Assembly (NCBI RefSeq): GCF_000482465.1
Contig: NZ_KI519420.1
Coordinates: 636,343 to 700,342 of the forward strand
Source: Runella limosa DSM 17973
Lineage (GTDB): Bacteria; Bacteroidota; Bacteroidia; Cytophagales; Spirosomataceae
Direction of reading: 5' to 3'
DNA length: 64,000 bases
This document shows, one piece after another, positions 52,186 through 61,185 of this stretch. The notes beneath the pieces are model-generated. The model had not been told where the DNA came from, did not search any database, and was given only the letters and a program-made list of their open reading frames with translations. Each line of letters opens with the position of its first letter. Position 1 is the first letter of the stretch. A program made the translations under genes and the position numbers.

Positions 52186-52731
52186 TCAAATTTCGTAAAG
52201 TACTACATTTAACAAGTTACCACGTTCGTCTTGCAAAATATCAACAACTTCAAAAGAGGTGTTACACCGAAAAAGTACTTCACGTTCATTTTGAGAGTCG
52301 TTTATCCCAAAGTTAGCAATATGTTCAATCATTTTACCCGTCTTACTGTAAATTTTTACCGACGTTTTACCAAACATATTCGCAATCTGTTTACTCCTGC
52401 TTGATGAAAAAAACTGCCTTTTGGTTATGACCTGACCGTTCGCAAATGCGCTGATGTATATTTCTGCCTGCATTTTTGATAAATCTTCTCCTCTGTAAAC
52501 AACTCCCTCATAATCTGGCAATTTTGACAAACACTCATTAAGAAGTTGAGCAAACAGTGGTAAGTTCTGGCCTTGATTTAACCGCAGTAGTTCATTTACA
52601 TCTTCGTATCCAGTGTCAGAATATTTGTAAATAATTGCTTTCTCAAAATTTGTAAGTAAAGGCTCTGGTTTATTTTTTACCAATTGAATCTCTTGTTGTA
52701 AATAAACCGTAGCATATTCCTCTACTGTCAT
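52186..52731 (-). CDS. ADP-ribosyltransferase (R-S-E class, ART/exoenzyme-like)
   Basis: A 181-residue cytoplasmic-looking protein. The ATG at 52731 is chosen; a TTG 21 bp upstream overlaps a hairpin. The R-S-E pattern of arginine-type ADP-ribosyltransferases is visible: R80 in GVVYRGEDL, the serine run in QFFSSSRS (109-111), and E149-x-E151 in QNEREVLF. The upstream helix VNELLRLNQG also fits the exoenzyme family. It would transfer ADP-ribose from NAD to a protein. No secretion signal is seen, so it may act inside the cell as a toxin or regulator, or need a specialised export system. The adjacent 128-residue gene may be its partner. Confidence 0.75.
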   Translation of the reverse strand: MTVEEYATVYLQQEIQLVKNKPEPLLTNFEKAIIYKYSDTGYEDVNELLRLNQGQNLPLFAQLLNECLSKLPDYEGVVYRGEDLSKMQAEIYISAFANGQVITKRQFFSSSRSKQIANMFGKTSVKIYSKTGKMIEHIANFGINDSQNEREVLFRCNTSFEVVDILQDERGNLLNVVLYEI

Positions 52732-52748
52732 ATTGTAATTCTTATTGT

Positions 52749-52799
52749 TCAAGAACCCTGTTGACGGTACTTAATTAGGTATGGTAACAGGGTTCTTGA
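52749..52799 (-). promoter_or_regulatory. Hairpin upstream of the ADP-ribosyltransferase gene
   Basis: TCAAGAACCCTGTT (52749-52762) pairs exactly with AACAGGGTTCTTGA (52786-52799) over a 23-bp loop. It sits between the S41 protease stop and the ADP-ribosyltransferase start, so it may terminate protease transcripts or control the toxin-like gene. Confidence 0.55.
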
Positions 52800-52810
52800 A
52801 AATAATTTTT

Positions 52811-55800
52811 CTACTTCACCTCTTTCACCAATTCTTCTACGGCACGTTCTAGCTGCTGGTCTTTGCCTTTGCCTACTACGTCGTACTCGTTAGAAACCTT
52901 GATGTTGGGTTCGGTTTGGGCGTTTTCTAGGTACGTACCCGCCATGCTTTTCACTCCCACGGGTGGCACGCCCCAACGAATGCTTGGGTCTTGCAATGTT
53001 TCCCAACCTGCAAACGTACAAGTGCCTGGTACGGGCATCCCGACGAGCTTATTGAGTGAAGCCGCTTGTGTCATGTGGGCATAACAGTGGCCGTCGGAAT
53101 AGTTGGCTTCGTTGGCCAACGAAATACTCGCTTTACTCCAACGATAGCTTGGTTCCGAATAAATGACACGTTTGTCGGTGGAGTTGTACATATACGTTTT
53201 ACCCGAAAAGAAGGTCGCTAAATCCGATACCAAATCGCCGCCGCCGTTGTTGCGGGTATCGACGACAATGCCTTTTTTGAGCGCATATTTACCCATTACT
53301 TCGTCGTACGTAACGCGGAAAGGGCCATCGGCCATGCCAGGAATGTGAATGTATCCCAGTGTTCCGTTGCTCTGTTTTTCTACTTCATCTTGATTGCGGC
53401 GTACCCAGCGTTTGTACAACAATTGGCTTTCCTCACCCACCGAAATGGGTTTTACCACTACTTCACGACGTGCTGTACCTTCAAGCAAGGTCAGTAAAAC
53501 ATTTTTGCCCGACTTACGATTCAAAAACTGCGCATAGTCACGGTCGGGGGTAAGGGTTTCGCCGTCGATGGCTTCGATGATGGTTCCTGCTTTGATGTTT
53601 AAGCCTGCTTTGTCAAGTGGACCGTCTTTTATTACTTCTTCTACGCGCATTCCCGTGCCTGTAAAATTTTGGTCGTAAAAAACACCCAACGCAGCCGTAG
53701 CATCGGCTCCCGCAGTTCCTCCTCCAAAATACGAAGCGCCTGAGTGTGAGACGTTAAGTTCTCCCAATAACTCTGAAAGCAATTCCGAGAACTCATAGTT
53801 ATTCCCGATATGAGGAAGGTGTTTTTCGTAATCGGGTTTGTAGCTATCCCAATCAACGCCGTGGAAAGTAGCCGTGTAAAAGGTAGTTTTGGTACGGCGC
53901 CATACGTGCTCAAACATAAACGCCCGTTCGGCCGCTACGTCGAGGTTCATTTCGCCGCTGATGCCAATGCTTTCTTGTTTACCAGAAGTAGGGTCAATTT
54001 TAGAAATTCGCCCGTCGGAGTTCAAGAAAATAGATTTCTGCTCTTTGTCCCACACCATGCTGCCACCGCCGTTGGCATTAAGTGCCACGAGCTGTTTGGT
54101 TTCGCGGGTGCGTAGGTTAGTGCTCCACAGGTTATAACCTTTTTCAAAGCGCGAAAGATAATAAAGCATATCGCCGTCTTTGTTGATAAGGGCATCCGAT
54201 AAGTTGGATGAATGAATGGTCAAACGGGCTTTGCGCAATTCTAGCCCGTCGAGGTCAATCACCACCGTCGAATCTTTCTTGGCATCTTTCTTTTTGGTCG
54301 TATCGGCTTTTGCTGCTTTTTCTTCTACTTCTTTGGCCAAAGCAGCCTCTTCTTTGCTCAATTTAAACTTGTCGAAAGCGGCTTGGGTGAAAAACATCGC
54401 ATAAACGTCTGATTGAGAATTACCACCCTGTGAAAGGCTTTTTAAACCTTCGCGGTTGCTAAACCACAACATAGCTTTTCCACCTTGTACCCACTTTGGA
54501 CTTTCGTCTTCAAAACCACTTTGGGTAAGGTTGGTGATTTTACCTTTGCCGTCGGTAGAAATAAGACCCACTTCACCTTCGCGAAGGTTGGGGATTTTGT
54601 AATCAAACAAAAACCATTTTCCGTCGGGGCTCCATTGAAAATACTGGTCGTGGTCGCCCCACGAAAACAAGTCTTGGTTGGTCAGAATTGTACGGGTTTG
54701 TTTGGTGGCCAACGTTAGAATTTTGAGCGTCGCGCGGTCTTCAACAAAGGCGACTTCTTTGCCGTCGGGAGAATACTTTGGTAGGTAATTTTCTTTCTCA
54801 TTCGCAATGAGTTCGCTTTCTTTCAATAAAGTCGAAGCATAGAAGTACGGTTCTTCTTTGCGACTAATGCGCGTCTCGAAGATTTTCCAACGGTTGCCCC
54901 GCTCCGATGAATACACCAAGGCTTTTCCATCGGGTGAAAAACTTACGCTCCGCTCTTGGCCCGCGCTGTTGGTGATGCGTTTGGTGATACCGCCTTCCAC
55001 TGAACTGACAAACACTTCGCCGCGAAAAATGTAAGCGACTTCTTTTCCATTGGGTGAAACGGCCATGCTGCTCACCCCACCATTAACCGAAAGTACGCGG
55101 TCGTTGTTGGCGCGAGTATCGGCTGCAATAATAATGTTGACCTTCTTAGGAACTCCCCCTCCCTCAACAGAGGAGGGGCTAGGGGTGGGGTTAAGTGTAA
55201 AAATGTCGCCATTAAATCCAAAGCAAAGTACTCCGTCGTTAGCACGGCTTAAAAAACGCACAGGGTGTTTTTTGAACGAAGTAATGGCTTGGGACTGAGC
55301 CGTATTGTCCAAAGAAAGTTTGTGAATATTAAACGAACCATTGGCTTCGCTTAGGTAAAAGAGCGTTTTGTCATCGCTCCAAACGGCATTACGGTCTTCG
55401 CCCGCGAAATTGGTGATTTTGGTATGTTTCTGGGTTTTGGTGTCATACACCCAAAGGTCTCTTGCGATGGCAGACGTGTGGTGCTTACGCCAACTGTTTT
55501 CCCCACCTTTGCGGTCATGATAGACAAACTTGCTGCCGTCGCGACTGTACTTGACGTCTTCAGCGGGAGTGGTCAGGAGTTGTTTTACGCGGCCTCCGTT
55601 TATTGAAACACTGTACAATTCGGTCATGTAGCCCGCAGGGTACTGACGGTTGGTGGCCAAATCTTGCCGAGCACTTCCGAAAATCACGTTTTGATTATCG
55701 GGGCTAAAATCATAAGGAAGTTCATTGGCAGAATGGAACGTAATGCGCTTGGCTTCCCCACCTTCTACAGGAATGGTGAATACATCGAAGTTGCCGTGGC

Positions 55801-56056
55801 GGTCGGAGGCAAACGCAATCCGTTTTCCGTCGTGCGACCAGACGGGCATGTAGTCGTGGGCTTCGTGAAGGGTGAGGGGGATTGCTGTCCCACCCGAAGC
55901 AGGGACTTTCCAAATGTCCCCTTTGTAGGTAAAAACAATGGTTTTCCCATCGGGAGAAATGCTAGGATAGCGGAGCCAAGAAGGGGGTGTTTGTGCGTGG
56001 CTCAACGTACTCCATACCACTAGACAGAGCGTAGAAAAGTTAAAAATGTTTTTCAA
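52811..56056 (-). CDS. Tricorn/S41-type exported protease with beta-propeller and PDZ
   Basis: About 1081 residues if started at TTG 56056, which gives a signal peptide (KNIFNFSTLCLVVWSTLSHA); an ATG at 56125 would add 23 residues and overlap the upstream gene by 55 bp. N-terminal TolB/tricorn propeller repeats carry ISPDGKTIVF, WSHDGKRIAFASDRHG and FSPDGKALVYSSERG motifs; a PDZ-like domain contains DGPLDKAGLNIKAGTIIEAIDG; the S41 domain has GIVVDTRNNGGG and a serine-containing segment YSDGHCYA. It probably degrades peptides in the periplasm. An in-frame palindromic insert lies at 55151-55195. Confidence 0.87.
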   Translation of the reverse strand: MKNIFNFSTLCLVVWSTLSHAQTPPSWLRYPSISPDGKTIVFTYKGDIWKVPASGGTAIPLTLHEAHDYMPVWSHDGKRIAFASDRHGNFDVFTIPVEGGEAKRITFHSANELPYDFSPDNQNVIFGSARQDLATNRQYPAGYMTELYSVSINGGRVKQLLTTPAEDVKYSRDGSKFVYHDRKGGENSWRKHHTSAIARDLWVYDTKTQKHTKITNFAGEDRNAVWSDDKTLFYLSEANGSFNIHKLSLDNTAQSQAITSFKKHPVRFLSRANDGVLCFGFNGDIFTLNPTPSPSSVEGGGVPKKVNIIIAADTRANNDRVLSVNGGVSSMAVSPNGKEVAYIFRGEVFVSSVEGGITKRITNSAGQERSVSFSPDGKALVYSSERGNRWKIFETRISRKEEPYFYASTLLKESELIANEKENYLPKYSPDGKEVAFVEDRATLKILTLATKQTRTILTNQDLFSWGDHDQYFQWSPDGKWFLFDYKIPNLREGEVGLISTDGKGKITNLTQSGFEDESPKWVQGGKAMLWFSNREGLKSLSQGGNSQSDVYAMFFTQAAFDKFKLSKEEAALAKEVEEKAAKADTTKKKDAKKDSTVVIDLDGLELRKARLTIHSSNLSDALINKDGDMLYYLSRFEKGYNLWSTNLRTRETKQLVALNANGGGSMVWDKEQKSIFLNSDGRISKIDPTSGKQESIGISGEMNLDVAAERAFMFEHVWRRTKTTFYTATFHGVDWDSYKPDYEKHLPHIGNNYEFSELLSELLGELNVSHSGASYFGGGTAGADATAALGVFYDQNFTGTGMRVEEVIKDGPLDKAGLNIKAGTIIEAIDGETLTPDRDYAQFLNRKSGKNVLLTLLEGTARREVVVKPISVGEESQLLYKRWVRRNQDEVEKQSNGTLGYIHIPGMADGPFRVTYDEVMGKYALKKGIVVDTRNNGGGDLVSDLATFFSGKTYMYNSTDKRVIYSEPSYRWSKASISLANEANYSDGHCYAHMTQAASLNKLVGMPVPGTCTFAGWETLQDPSIRWGVPPVGVKSMAGTYLENAQTEPNIKVSNEYDVVGKGKDQQLERAVEELVKEVK
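55151..55195. repeat. In-frame GC-rich palindromic insert in the S41 protease gene
   Basis: The 45-bp stretch (CTCCCCCTCCCTC…GAGGAGGGGC…GGGGTGGGG) codes for about 15 residues (NPTPSPSSVEGGGV) between two beta-propeller strands, without a frameshift. Composition and placement resemble the inserts in the exporter gene, although the sequence is a different type. Confidence 0.6.
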
Positions 56057-56070
56057 TGGACAAATAAGGT

Positions 56071-56712
56071 TTAATGATGAAATGTAAATGGGAATAAAAA
56101 AGGGCCTAACCAGAAAAACCAGCATAAATATCCTAATAGACAGGCGATACTACCAAAAAAGAGCAAAGAAATTCGCTGAGATAGCGACCAATGGTTGAAA
56201 AGAATCTTAAATCCCCAATAAATGTATAGGCAAATAAGAACCACAGAAACGCCAAATTCAATACAGCGGTAATAATAAAAATTGCCCAAAATAGGCAACG
56301 GAATGGCCATAAAACGTTGTTTATGTTCCAAAAACCAAAAAGGGCTGTGAACAAAATTAGCTGCCCATACTCCCGTAAAATGGACAGCAGGAAAAAATAA
56401 AATAGCTCCTAAAAGTAAGTAGTAAAAATGCTGAGTACGGCCTCCTTTGTTACTTATAAAATATCCCAATAGGGCGAGGGTGGTAAAGATTATTCGCATC
56501 ATAAAAGAGCGTGCGACATGCATCCAACTGTGAGGAGGGCAACCTAACACTCCAAACGCACTAGGCTTTGAGTCAGTAAATCCGATGATGCATCTGTCGA
56601 ATGCTAAAAATGTACAATTGCTAAAGATAAAATAGAGGGTAGGTGCAACAAAGCAGATAAGTATTATTCCGTAAAGTTCTCTTTTATTGTGAAATAGTAG
56701 CTGAGTGTTCAT
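56071..56712 (-). CDS. Uncharacterised inner-membrane protein
   Basis: A 213-residue protein from ATG 56712, just after the repeat at 56732-56845; the longer frame upstream reads through that repeat and is rejected. Five to six hydrophobic segments (about 14-34, 72-90, 97-115, 142-168, 178-208). Notable are HSWMHVARSFMMRI and FVHSPFWF. No family was recognised. It ends 14 bp before the TTG start proposed for the S41 protease gene, so the two are likely cotranscribed. Confidence 0.65.
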   Translation of the reverse strand: MNTQLLFHNKRELYGIILICFVAPTLYFIFSNCTFLAFDRCIIGFTDSKPSAFGVLGCPPHSWMHVARSFMMRIIFTTLALLGYFISNKGGRTQHFYYLLLGAILFFPAVHFTGVWAANFVHSPFWFLEHKQRFMAIPLPILGNFYYYRCIEFGVSVVLICLYIYWGFKILFNHWSLSQRISLLFFGSIACLLGYLCWFFWLGPFLFPFTFHH

Positions 56713-56731
56713 AGATAAGCATAGAAACAAA

Positions 56732-56845
56732 GTAGCCTCAGAGAGGTGACACCTTAATAGAAAAAGAGAGCAAAAACCTCCAAAAAGCCCCATCGGGGTG
56801 ACACCTTTTACCTTTTCTACGAAGATGTAGCTCCTCTGGAGCAAC
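56732..56845. repeat. 114-bp dispersed repeat, copy B
   Basis: In the opposite direction it starts GTTGCTCCAGAGGAGC, includes CATCTTCGTAGAAAA and ends CTGAGGCTAC, matching the ends and the stem of the element at 48818-48908. The centre differs and carries a GTGTCACC motif twice in inverted orientation. It lies upstream of the membrane protein gene. Confidence 0.75.
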
Positions 56846-57155
56846 AAATTGTGGCTTTTTATTTTGTGATGTGTTGAACTTGGCGGGTAAATGGTTATGA
56901 ATCAAAGGTAAAACAATAGATTAACTTTGGTAAATTGTTAACATATTTTAAAGGTTATTTAGGTTGGCTTGTGAAGCTTCCCCACTGTGTTTTCCAATGC
57001 CGAGTTGAATATTCTGCTGTGTTTACCTAAAAATGTAAAAAAGATCCTGCCTTTGTCAGTATCAATTTTACGGGGAATCACAGTGCTCAAAAAGACGATA
57101 ACAGCTTAATTTGGCGAAGCTACTGCTAGAACTTATATTTGTTTACCAAACAATT
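56846..57155. other. 310-bp region between repeat B and the toxin-antitoxin genes
   Basis: The left half holds nothing recognisable beyond AT-rich sequence. The right half contains the decayed copy of the CE15-like gene described at 56987-57096. The promoter for the antitoxin-toxin genes must lie at the right end; TATTTG-like elements are present but none is convincing. Confidence 0.5.
56987..57096 (+). pseudogene. Remnant of a CE15-like esterase gene
   Basis: This stretch closely resembles part of the downstream esterase gene (around 57967-58090). Recognisable parts include GTTTTCCAA, then LNILLCLPKNVKK (against LNVLLYLPKNVKK) and a run with TCAATTTTACGGGGAATCACAG. It carries an internal deletion of about a dozen bases and a single-base deletion that shifts frame. 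It is a decayed partial duplication, separated from the intact gene by the toxin-antitoxin pair. Confidence 0.75.
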
Positions 57156-57380
57156 ATGAAAATGAAAATTGAGTTAGAAGTTCCTGACCATAAGGTAGCT
57201 TTTGTAATGGAGTTGTTGACAAGTATTCCATTTATCAAGGCGAAACTTTCTTCAAAAAAAGCAAAACAGGATACAACTGAGTATTTATTGAGCTCGGAAA
57301 CTAACAAAGAACGTTTACTTGCTGCGATTGAAAGGTCAAAAAATGGCGAAGTTGTTGCACATAACCTCTTAGAAGAATGA
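57156..57380 (+). CDS. Antitoxin-like protein paired with YoeB toxin
   Basis: A 74-residue protein from ATG 57156 (a second ATG at 57162). It does not show the usual YefM/Phd pattern; it begins with a strand (MKMKIELEVPDHKVAFVMELL), then a lysine-rich middle (IKAKLSSKKAKQ) and an acidic helix (SETNKERLLAAIERSKNGEVVAHN) that could wrap the toxin. The stop overlaps the toxin ATG (57377-57380, ATGA), the standard module layout. Antitoxin function is inferred from position. Confidence 0.72.
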   Translation: MKMKIELEVPDHKVAFVMELLTSIPFIKAKLSSKKAKQDTTEYLLSSETNKERLLAAIERSKNGEVVAHNLLEE

Positions 57381-57631
57381 CGTTGTCATGGGATAGAGAG
57401 GCATGGGAAGACTATGTTTTTTGGCAACAAGTTGATAAAAAAGTACTAAAACGCATTAATGACCTAATCAAGGAATGCCTTCGGACTCCATTTGAGGGGA
57501 AAGGTAAGCCAGAAGCCCTGAAGGGTAATTTGAGTGGTTATTGGTCACGTCGTATAACGGATGAACATAGACTTGTCTATGAAGTGAAACAGGATAGTGT
57601 TCATATTATTCAGTGTCGTTTCCATTATTGA
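57377..57631 (+). CDS. yoeB: Txe/YoeB family mRNA interferase toxin
   Basis: An 84-residue toxin, the same length as E. coli YoeB, with catalytic positions E46 (KPEALKG), R65 (EHRLVYEV) and H83-Y84 at the C-terminus (CRFHY) preserved. YoeB cuts mRNA at the ribosomal A site and stops translation. It is translationally coupled to the antitoxin gene. The residues look intact, so activity is expected. Confidence 0.93.
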   Translation: MTLSWDREAWEDYVFWQQVDKKVLKRINDLIKECLRTPFEGKGKPEALKGNLSGYWSRRITDEHRLVYEVKQDSVHIIQCRFHY

Positions 57632-57651
57632 TACTGTAAAACACATAACCA

Positions 57652-58920
57652 ATGAAACAGATAGCTATGGCCTTGGTGCTTGGGTTGGCAGTGGGGAAGG
57701 TAGTTGCGCAAAAAATCCCCGTCAATTACGACGAAAGTCAAATGCCAACTTACACGTTACCCAATCCATTGAAACTTTCCAATGGGAAACCCGTGACGTC
57801 CGTTTCGGTATGGGAAAAAACACGTCGCCCCGAATTGCTCAAGCTGTTTGCGGAAGAAGTCTATGGAGTGAATCCTTTCCCAAATACAATCAAAAGTACG
57901 GTGGAGGTCAAAACCATAAACGAAAATGCGTTGGGCGGAAAAGCTATTTCCAAACAAATTACCCTACGTTTTCCAACCATTTCGCCTACTGCGGCGCTGA
58001 ATGTTTTGTTGTATTTGCCCAAAAATGTAAAGAAAGCACCAGCGTTTGTCAGCCTCAATTTTACGGGGAATCACAGCACTACCCACGAAAAAGATATTTT
58101 AGTCACCGAAAATTGGGTAAACGCAGGGTTTGATAAAAGCTTTGTCAATAACCGTGCGACCGACGCCTCACGCGGCATTGCCGAGCGGCGTTGGCCCTAC
58201 GAAGCGATTATTGCCCGTGGTTATGCGGTGGCTACGGCCTATTATGGTGACTTAGAACCTGACCACGCCGAAGGGTGGAAAACAGGAATTCGAGCGGTGT
58301 TGACGCCTGAGCAGCGCGAAAAATGGAGCGCGCTGGGTGTATGGGCGTGGAGTATGAGCCGCATGGTCGATTACTTGATTGAAAACGAGGGGCAAATAGA
58401 TGCCAAAAAAATCATTGGCGTTGGGCATTCGCGCATCGGAAAAGCGACTTTGTGGGCGGGAGCGGAAGACCCACGTTTTGCGGTGGTGATTTCCAACGAT
58501 TCGGGCGAAGGGGGAGCGGCATTGTCTCGTCGATGGATAGGCGAGACCGTCGAACATCTTAACACGCAATTTCCCCATTGGTTTTGCGCCAATTACAGAA
58601 AATACAACAAAGCGGTGCAGGAAATGCCCGTTGACCAACACGAATTGTTGAGTTTGATTGCTCCCCGACCGCTCTACGTCGCAAGTGCGTCAAAAGATGC
58701 CTGGGCCGACCCGAAAGGAGAGTTTTTGAGCGCCGTAGAAGCAGGAAAAGTGTATCAATTGTACAAAAAAACGGGTACGGGCACGTCCGAAATGCCTGCG
58801 GTAAATACGCCTGTTGGTCAAACAATCGGTTATCATTTGCGCGACGGAGGCCACGATATTTTGTTGTACGACTGGGAACAATACATGAACTTTATCGACA
58901 AGCACATTAAAATCCAATAA
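57652..58920 (+). CDS. Exported glucuronoyl/acetyl-type carbohydrate esterase (CE15-like)
   Basis: A 422-residue alpha/beta hydrolase with signal peptide 1-19 (ending KVVAQ). The nucleophile is S260 in GVGHSRIGKATLW, the motif of glucuronoyl esterases; the acidic segment is SNDSGEGGAALSRRW and the histidine is in DGGHDILLYDW. CE15 enzymes cleave ester links between lignin alcohols and glucuronic acid side chains of xylan. Some related proteins act on other esters, so the substrate is inferred. It starts 20 bp after the yoeB stop. Confidence 0.88.
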   Translation: MKQIAMALVLGLAVGKVVAQKIPVNYDESQMPTYTLPNPLKLSNGKPVTSVSVWEKTRRPELLKLFAEEVYGVNPFPNTIKSTVEVKTINENALGGKAISKQITLRFPTISPTAALNVLLYLPKNVKKAPAFVSLNFTGNHSTTHEKDILVTENWVNAGFDKSFVNNRATDASRGIAERRWPYEAIIARGYAVATAYYGDLEPDHAEGWKTGIRAVLTPEQREKWSALGVWAWSMSRMVDYLIENEGQIDAKKIIGVGHSRIGKATLWAGAEDPRFAVVISNDSGEGGAALSRRWIGETVEHLNTQFPHWFCANYRKYNKAVQEMPVDQHELLSLIAPRPLYVASASKDAWADPKGEFLSAVEAGKVYQLYKKTGTGTSEMPAVNTPVGQTIGYHLRDGGHDILLYDWEQYMNFIDKHIKIQ

Positions 58921-58966
58921 ACCCACTATTTTTGCAAAATAAAAAATCAACTAAGCTAAGTTTGTC

Positions 58967-59869
58967 GTGGACGATTCTTCTAAAAATCCTTTGCAAGCGT
59001 GGATTTTACTGATTCTGGTAGCCCTCACGTGGGGGACGTCCTTCATTTTAATTAAAAAGAGCTTAGGAACGTTTAGTGTTACGGAAGTGGCAGCGGGGCG
59101 ATTGTTTTTAGCTTCGCTTTTTTTTGTGCCTATCATGCTCAAAACCCGTAACCAAATTCCACTCGACCGTTTTCCGTTTCTATTGGTATCAGCATTGATG
59201 GGTTACGTGATTCCTGCGTTTTTGTTTGCCAAAGCAGGAACGCGCCTCAATAGCTCGTTGTCGGGAATGCTCAATTCACTCAGCCCACTTTGTACGCTGG
59301 TGTTAGGCGTCTTATTTTTTGCCCAACCGCGCCGCCCCATGCAAATCGCGGGAATTGTGCTGGGGCTAATGGGGTCATTGTTGCTAATTTTATCCAATCT
59401 GACGGGCACTATCAACATCGCAGACCCTTACGCGTTCCTGATTTTGAGTGCTACGCTGATGTATGGCGTCAATATCAACACCATTGCGTTTCGGTTGAGC
59501 CACTTACCTGCTTTGACCATGACGGCTTGGACGTTTGTGTTTATCGGCCCTATTTCATTGATTGCACTGTTTACCACTGATTTTTTTACCAAAGTAACAG
59601 CGCCCGAAAACCTGCAGCCTTCGTTGTATTTGCTGGCGTTGGGGGTAATAGGTTCAGGATTGGCGTCAGTGTTGTTTAATCGGGTGGTTCAATTGGCTTC
59701 GGGACTGTTTGCATCGTCGGTGACGTACTTGATTCCGATTGTAGCGATTGGCTGGGGAATTATGGATGGCGAGCGAATTAGCTTTCAACAATACCTGGGA
59801 ATGGGGGTAATTTTAACGGGTATTTATTTAGTAAATCGCCGAGTGAAATCCTCGGCAGTAGAGTCGTAG
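58967..59869 (+). CDS. EamA/DMT superfamily transporter
   Basis: A 300-residue inner-membrane protein with about ten helices in two EamA repeats (WILLILVALTWGTSFILIKK; YAFLILSATLMYGVNINTIAF). It starts at GTG 58967, since no suitable ATG precedes the first helix. DMT proteins export or import metabolites such as amino acids; substrate not predictable. It is followed by the biotin carrier and pyrH genes in the same direction. Confidence 0.9.
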   Translation: MDDSSKNPLQAWILLILVALTWGTSFILIKKSLGTFSVTEVAAGRLFLASLFFVPIMLKTRNQIPLDRFPFLLVSALMGYVIPAFLFAKAGTRLNSSLSGMLNSLSPLCTLVLGVLFFAQPRRPMQIAGIVLGLMGSLLLILSNLTGTINIADPYAFLILSATLMYGVNINTIAFRLSHLPALTMTAWTFVFIGPISLIALFTTDFFTKVTAPENLQPSLYLLALGVIGSGLASVLFNRVVQLASGLFASSVTYLIPIVAIGWGIMDGERISFQQYLGMGVILTGIYLVNRRVKSSAVES

Positions 59870-59906
59870 GCACATTCATCTCACAATTTATAAACTACCT
59901 AGTACC

Positions 59907-60407
59907 ATGTTAAAAGTTATCATCAACGAACAACAAGCTTTTGAAGTAGAAACAAAAAACGAAACCACAACGCTAAATGGGCAACCGTTTGCGTGGGATT
60001 TGGTGGCGTTAGACAATGGTCATTTTCATATCATCAAAGACGACCGCTCGTTTAATGCCGAAGTAGTAGAAGCCAACTACGCCGATAAGAGTTTTAAAAT
60101 AAAGGTAAACGAAACCATTTATAACGTAGCTGCCAAAGACCGTTTTGATCTTTTGCTGGAACAAATGGGGATAAACAACAGCACCAAAAACAAAGTAAAT
60201 AACCTCAAAGCGCCGATGCCAGGGCTGATTTGGGACATCAAAGTGCAGGTAGGAGATGTCGTAAAAGCAGGCGATGTGGTGTTGGTATTGGTCGCAATGA
60301 AAATGGAAAACGCCCTCAAATCCTCAGGCGATGGCGTGGTAAAAAACATTAAAGTCAACAAAGGCGATAGCGTTGACAAAAACCAAGTACTTATAGAGTT
60401 TGAATAA
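59907..60407 (+). CDS. Biotin carboxyl carrier protein
   Basis: A 166-residue protein. The C-terminal biotinyl domain has the modification lysine K132 in [10 protein letters not shown], preceded by [16 protein letters not shown]. The N-terminal 90 residues resemble the linker/beta region of propionyl- or acetyl-CoA carboxylase alpha subunits. It would carry carboxybiotin between a biotin carboxylase and a transferase that are encoded elsewhere. It ends 17 bp before pyrH. Confidence 0.92.
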   Translation: MLKVIINEQQAFEVETKNETTTLNGQPFAWDLVALDNGHFHIIKDDRSFNAEVVEANYADKSFKIKVNETIYNVAAKDRFDLLLEQMGINNSTKNKVNNLKAPMPGLIWDIKVQVGDVVKAGDVVLVLVAMKMENALKSSGDGVVKNIKVNKGDSVDKNQVLIEFE

Positions 60408-60424
60408 ACCGATTTCATCATATT

Positions 60425-61144
60425 ATGCAACAACCTAAATACAAACGTATTCTCCTAAAACTCAGTGGTGAAGCCCTCAGTGGCCCCGATAAAAAACAAG
60501 TCATCGACTTTGACGTTCTACAGCAGTTTGCCCAAGAAGTAAAAACAGTGGTTGATGCAGGCGTTCAAGTTGCGATTGTGATTGGAGGAGGAAATATTTT
60601 TCGCGGTGCTTCGGTCGAAAAATCGGGCATTGACCGTGTGCAAGGAGATTACATGGGGATGCTTGCAACCGTCATCAATAGCATGGCGATTCAGAGTTCG
60701 CTCGAAAAACATGGCATGTACACCCGTTTGATGTCGGCCATTAAAATGGAACAAGTGGCCGAGCCGATGATTCGCCGCCGGGCAGTACGTCACCTTGAGA
60801 AAGGACGGGTGGTGATTTTTGGTGCAGGAACGGGTAACCCTTACTTTACAACTGACTCGGCAGGGGCGCTTCGGGCGATTGAAATCAACGCTGATGCCGT
60901 ATTGAAGGGAACTCGGGTAGATGGTATTTACACGGCAGATCCTGAAAAAGATCCAACAGCGACGCGCTACGAAAAAATTACGTACGATCAAGCCTTGACA
61001 GAAAACCTAAAAATTATGGATTTGACGGCTTTTGCGCTTTGTAAAGAAAACAACTTGCCAATCATTGTTTTTGACATGAATAAGCCTGGAAATCTCTTGA
61101 GATTGGTCAATGGTGATTCTGTCGGGACGCTGGTATCGAATTAA
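60425..61144 (+). CDS. pyrH: UMP kinase
   Basis: A 239-residue amino-acid-kinase-fold enzyme converting UMP to UDP in pyrimidine synthesis. Motifs: [39 protein letters not shown] and [12 protein letters not shown]. All match bacterial PyrH. It is followed by frr, the usual neighbour. Length normal. Confidence 0.97.
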   Translation: MQQPKYKRILLKLSGEALSGPDKKQVIDFDVLQQFAQEVKTVVDAGVQVAIVIGGGNIFRGASVEKSGIDRVQGDYMGMLATVINSMAIQSSLEKHGMYTRLMSAIKMEQVAEPMIRRRAVRHLEKGRVVIFGAGTGNPYFTTDSAGALRAIEINADAVLKGTRVDGIYTADPEKDPTATRYEKITYDQALTENLKIMDLTAFALCKENNLPIIVFDMNKPGNLLRLVNGDSVGTLVSN

Positions 61145-61185
61145 CTTTAGAGCATAATTATCAATAGAATAACGTAAATCAACCA

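Noticed and set aside
56713-56847. N-terminal extension of the membrane protein at 56071-56712
   Set aside because: It is read through the dispersed repeat at 56732-56845; the ATG at 56712 gives a normal start.
57597-58133. 178-codon frame overlapping the CE15-like esterase gene
   Set aside because: Out of frame with a gene that has a signal peptide and complete catalytic motifs.
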